Below, in pieces: positions 3,651 through 6,207 of a stretch of 6,207 nucleotides of DNA. Each line of letters starts with the position of its first letter. The first letter of the stretch is position 1. The notes beneath the pieces were generated by a model. The model was not told the origin of the DNA and did no database searches. It saw only the letters and a list, made by a program, of their open reading frames with translations. A program made the position numbers and the translations under genes. This DNA is from Ruminococcaceae bacterium UBA7030 (GTDB taxonomy: Bacteria; Bacillota; Clostridia; Oscillospirales; Acutalibacteraceae). Location: NCBI GenBank assembly GCA_002494125.1, contig DLBD01000114.1, positions 1-6,207 of the forward strand, given 5' to 3'.

Positions 3651-6145
3651 ACATAGTCAACAGGCTTACTCTCCGTCACATAAAAAGTCACAAGCGGCGC
3701 TCACTGCTGACGCTTCTTGCGATTATAGTGTCCGTTGCGATGGTAACCGCTGTGTTTACAAGCGTTTTTTCGTTTGTGAAATTTATGCAGGATTCCACCA
3801 AAGCGTACGACGGCAACTGGCACGCGCAACTTTGGTATGAGAAACTGCCGGAGGAAAGCAAACTGCAAACCGGAGATTTTGATTATTACCTCGGCGCGAA
3901 TGTGATGAATTTTCGCTATGACAAGGAAAAGGATGTTTCAAAAGCATATGCCGAGGTGGACGCAGTCACCGAAGAAGCGGTGAAAATGCGAAATATCCAT
4001 ATTCTTGACGGCGCATTTCCGAAACGGGACGGCGAAATTCTGCTCACCAAAGATTATATAGAAAAGAACAAACTGAACTGGAAGGTCGGCGACACAATCC
4101 GCGTGTATTGTGTGGATTACGCCACGGAAAAAGAGGGATATAAGGAATATAAGCTCTGCGGTATTGCAGAGGCAAACGTAAGTTTTCTTGACAGCCGTGA
4201 CGGCGTGATTGCTTTTACGGATTCTGTCAGAAACAGCGGCACCAGCTGTTATGCTACGCTGAGCTATCACAAGCTCGATAATTCCGTATATGAAAGAACG
4301 CGTACCCTTGAAAGCGAAACAAACGGGCACGATGTCAACTACAATGTGGATTTGCTCAATTTTTCGGGCGTGATGGAAAACAACGACACTTTAAAAGCCA
4401 TCGGCGGCTTTGCGGCGGTTATTCTTGCGGTTATCGTTGTTGCTTCCGTTATTATGATTTATGACTCCTTTGCCGTATCGTATCAGGAACGTGAACGCTA
4501 TCTTGGTATGCTCGCTTCCGTAGGTGCAACAAAAAGACAGAAACGTGCATCAATTTATTTTGAAGGCTTTATTCTCGGCTGTATCGGTATTGTGTTCGGA
4601 ATTATTGCAGGCTATGTCGGAATGGCGATTACATTCAAGAGCATCGAGGGCGCGTTTCTAACTACACTTTCAATCGCGATTAAGGGCACGCTTAAACTGC
4701 ACTTCAGCCCGTATATCATTCTTGGCACGGTTCTTATCAGCGCGCTTACCATATTCATTTCGTGCTATATTCCCGCCCGCCGCGCTTCAAAAACTTCACC
4801 GATTGAGGCGATTAAGGGGACGAACACCGTTAAGGTAAAGAAAGCGAAGAAGCTGCGCGTTTCAAAGCTCACACGAAAGCTGTACGGCTTTGAGGGCGAG
4901 CTTGCCGTCAAGAATTTCAAGCGAAACGGCAGAAGAAGCAGAAATATTGTTTTTGCCCTTGCGATGAGCGTGGTGCTGTTTTTAACTGTAACGAACTTTT
5001 CACAGATGTTTACCACCCTTGTAAAAAATTCAGCAGGGGAGGAAAATGCTGATTTTATCGTATACACCGAAAACGAGTATAAGGACAAGGTCAGGGATTA
5101 TTTTGACGGCGCAAATATTGACGGCTATATCGGCTATATCACGTCAGAGGCAACACTTGTTAACACAGAGCTTTTTACCGAGGATGCATATCGCGCCTTC
5201 AGTCTTTCAGAGGGAGAGGATATCACGGATTTGTTCCTCTTTGTAATGGATAACGCAAGCTTTGACGATTATCTTAAATCAATCGGCGAGCAGCCTGAAG
5301 CTTATCATGATAATACGCACCCGAAGGCACTTGTTTTCAACCGTGTGATTGATACAACGGACAGCAAACCAAAGGAGTGCAAGGCATTTAAAGATGAAGC
5401 AAACGGCAAAACGCTGAACTGCCTTGTTGACGAGTATAACGAGGAAACGGGCGAATATGATGACCGCCGTAATTTTTCCGTGACAATAGGGGCGATGACT
5501 GATAAAAAGTTTGAGTCATCTTTGTTTGAACCGATATACGTAAGCGAGCCTTCACTCGTTTTTTCCGAGGATGCTATTTCCTCCCTGCCGCTTGAAAGGC
5601 GTATGTTCTGCTTCGGCATTTTTGCCAAGGACTACAAAGCTGTAATGAGTGCAGCGGATGAGTATTTTGAAAACGCAGGCATCGCCTATTCAATAGAGGA
5701 CAGCACCTCGCAGATGCAGGCGGTAAATGCGATTACAAAAATAATGAAAGTCTTTATTTACGGATTTATCACGCTTTTAACACTGATTGCGATTATCAAT
5801 ATTATCAATTCAATTTCAAATTCAATGAACGAACGCAAAACAGAATTTGCAATGCTCAAATCCGTCGGCGTAACGCCGAAGGGCTTTAAGAAAATGATTT
5901 ATGTTGAGAGCATACGCTATGGCGTAAAATCGCTTTTGTGGTCGCTGCCAATCAGCGCAGTTCTGCATTATCTGATGTCCTACGCTCTGTCAACATCAGA
6001 AGGAACGGTAATGAATTTCTCGCTTAATCTTCACTTCTATCTTGCCGCAATAGTGACGGTATTTCTTATCATTCTTCTGTCGCTGCTCTATTCAGCAGAC
6101 AAGATTAAAGATGATAATATAATTGAAAACTTAAAGCAGGATTAA
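3647..6145 (+). CDS. FtsX/MacB-fold ABC transporter permease, duplicated, with two large extracytoplasmic domains
   Basis: This 832-aa membrane protein is built from two similar halves, each of one helix, a large external domain and three helices. Half one: helix about 20-45, external domain about 46-248, helices about 250-275, 303-330 and 355-378. Half two: helix about 432-455, external domain about 456-696, helices about 698-725, 755-783 and 797-817. Duplication shows in matched segments: RHIKSHKRRSLLTL (10-23) with VKNFKRNGRRSRNI (421-434), and YLGMLASVGATKRQ (285-298) with EFAMLKSVGVTPKG (733-746). The latter are the FtsX cytoplasmic coupling segments that touch the ATPase. PARRASKTSPIEAIKG (376-391) is the usual FtsX tail. 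AAAGGAG (3634-3640) stands 6 nt before ATG. BceB permeases have ten helices and one external domain, so this is a different architecture. The external domains each hold three cysteines. The substrate is unknown. Confidence 0.93.
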   Translation: MNIVNRLTLRHIKSHKRRSLLTLLAIIVSVAMVTAVFTSVFSFVKFMQDSTKAYDGNWHAQLWYEKLPEESKLQTGDFDYYLGANVMNFRYDKEKDVSKAYAEVDAVTEEAVKMRNIHILDGAFPKRDGEILLTKDYIEKNKLNWKVGDTIRVYCVDYATEKEGYKEYKLCGIAEANVSFLDSRDGVIAFTDSVRNSGTSCYATLSYHKLDNSVYERTRTLESETNGHDVNYNVDLLNFSGVMENNDTLKAIGGFAAVILAVIVVASVIMIYDSFAVSYQERERYLGMLASVGATKRQKRASIYFEGFILGCIGIVFGIIAGYVGMAITFKSIEGAFLTTLSIAIKGTLKLHFSPYIILGTVLISALTIFISCYIPARRASKTSPIEAIKGTNTVKVKKAKKLRVSKLTRKLYGFEGELAVKNFKRNGRRSRNIVFALAMSVVLFLTVTNFSQMFTTLVKNSAGEENADFIVYTENEYKDKVRDYFDGANIDGYIGYITSEATLVNTELFTEDAYRAFSLSEGEDITDLFLFVMDNASFDDYLKSIGEQPEAYHDNTHPKALVFNRVIDTTDSKPKECKAFKDEANGKTLNCLVDEYNEETGEYDDRRNFSVTIGAMTDKKFESSLFEPIYVSEPSLVFSEDAISSLPLERRMFCFGIFAKDYKAVMSAADEYFENAGIAYSIEDSTSQMQAVNAITKIMKVFIYGFITLLTLIAIINIINSISNSMNERKTEFAMLKSVGVTPKGFKKMIYVESIRYGVKSLLWSLPISAVLHYLMSYALSTSEGTVMNFSLNLHFYLAAIVTVFLIILLSLLYSADKIKDDNIIENLKQD

Positions 6146-6207
6146 CGCCTATTATTCAGATCATCAGTAAGCATTTAGAAGCCAATTTTGAGGGTAGCAA
6201 TGATATA
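6146..6207 (+). other. Short tail downstream of the permease gene, no assignable gene
   Basis: No hairpin with a T-run is visible, so the operon may continue or terminate outside the window. Two weak hints exist. One is an ATG at 6200-6202 with GAGGG (6190-6194) 5 nt upstream. The other is a plus-strand frame open from about 6127 to the edge that lacks an ATG; its last stretch translates as PIIQIISKHLEANFEGSNDI. Neither is long enough to call. Confidence 0.25.

Noticed and set aside
3938..4330. A 130-codon minus-strand open frame opposite the permease gene
   Set aside because: It is antisense to the first external domain of the permease and has no independent support.
5011..5024. One-mismatch BceR-type motif TACCA-CCCT-TGTAA
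   Set aside because: It is inside the permease coding region far from any promoter and is best used as evidence of the chance background.

Overview
The window looks like chromosomal DNA from a moderately AT-rich Firmicute, most likely a gut-type Clostridia (Oscillospiraceae/Ruminococcus-like). This is inferred from strong AGGAG-type ribosome binding sites, tight ATGA gene overlaps, the TtcA-family protein type and the style of the two-component/ABC cassette. No rRNA or marker gene is present to settle it.

Layout. (1) Positions 1-868, minus strand: a TtcA/TilS-type PP-loop ATPase gene is followed by the first 15 codons of a low-molecular-weight protein tyrosine phosphatase gene. The second gene overlaps the first by ATGA and is cut by the window edge. 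A consensus-like promoter (TTGACA, 16 bp, TATAAT) drives the pair with a leader of only about 20 nt. (2) Positions 869-1232: a 364-bp divergent intergenic region. It holds that promoter, about 200 bp of unassigned sequence with a 22-codon ORF of doubtful status, a perfect 26-bp palindrome that can act as a terminator, and a palindromic operator next to the response-regulator promoter. (3) Positions 1233-6145, plus strand: a four-gene cassette of OmpR-type response regulator, short membrane histidine kinase with almost no extracytoplasmic part, ABC ATPase, and an 832-aa FtsX/MacB-type permease. The gene pairs within each half overlap (11 nt for regulator/kinase, ATGA for ATPase/permease). A 74-bp gap separates the two halves. 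(4) Positions 6146-6207: short tail with no assignable gene.

How the genes fit together. The kinase has two transmembrane helices joined by about four residues, so it probably cannot bind an external ligand by itself. This is the design of the 'intramembrane-sensing' kinases that work with Bce-type ABC transporters in Firmicutes. The regulatory DNA agrees: an exact match to the BceR-type motif TNACA-N4-TGTAA lies upstream of the regulator gene, and two one-mismatch copies lie in tandem, 22 bp centre to centre, in the gap before the ATPase gene. The transporter, however, is not a BceB-type permease (10 helices, one external domain). It appears to be a duplicated 1+3 helix FtsX/MacB fold with two large external domains. 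The best reading is an autoregulated envelope-stress or antimicrobial-peptide sensing/detoxification module. The substrate cannot be told from the sequence.
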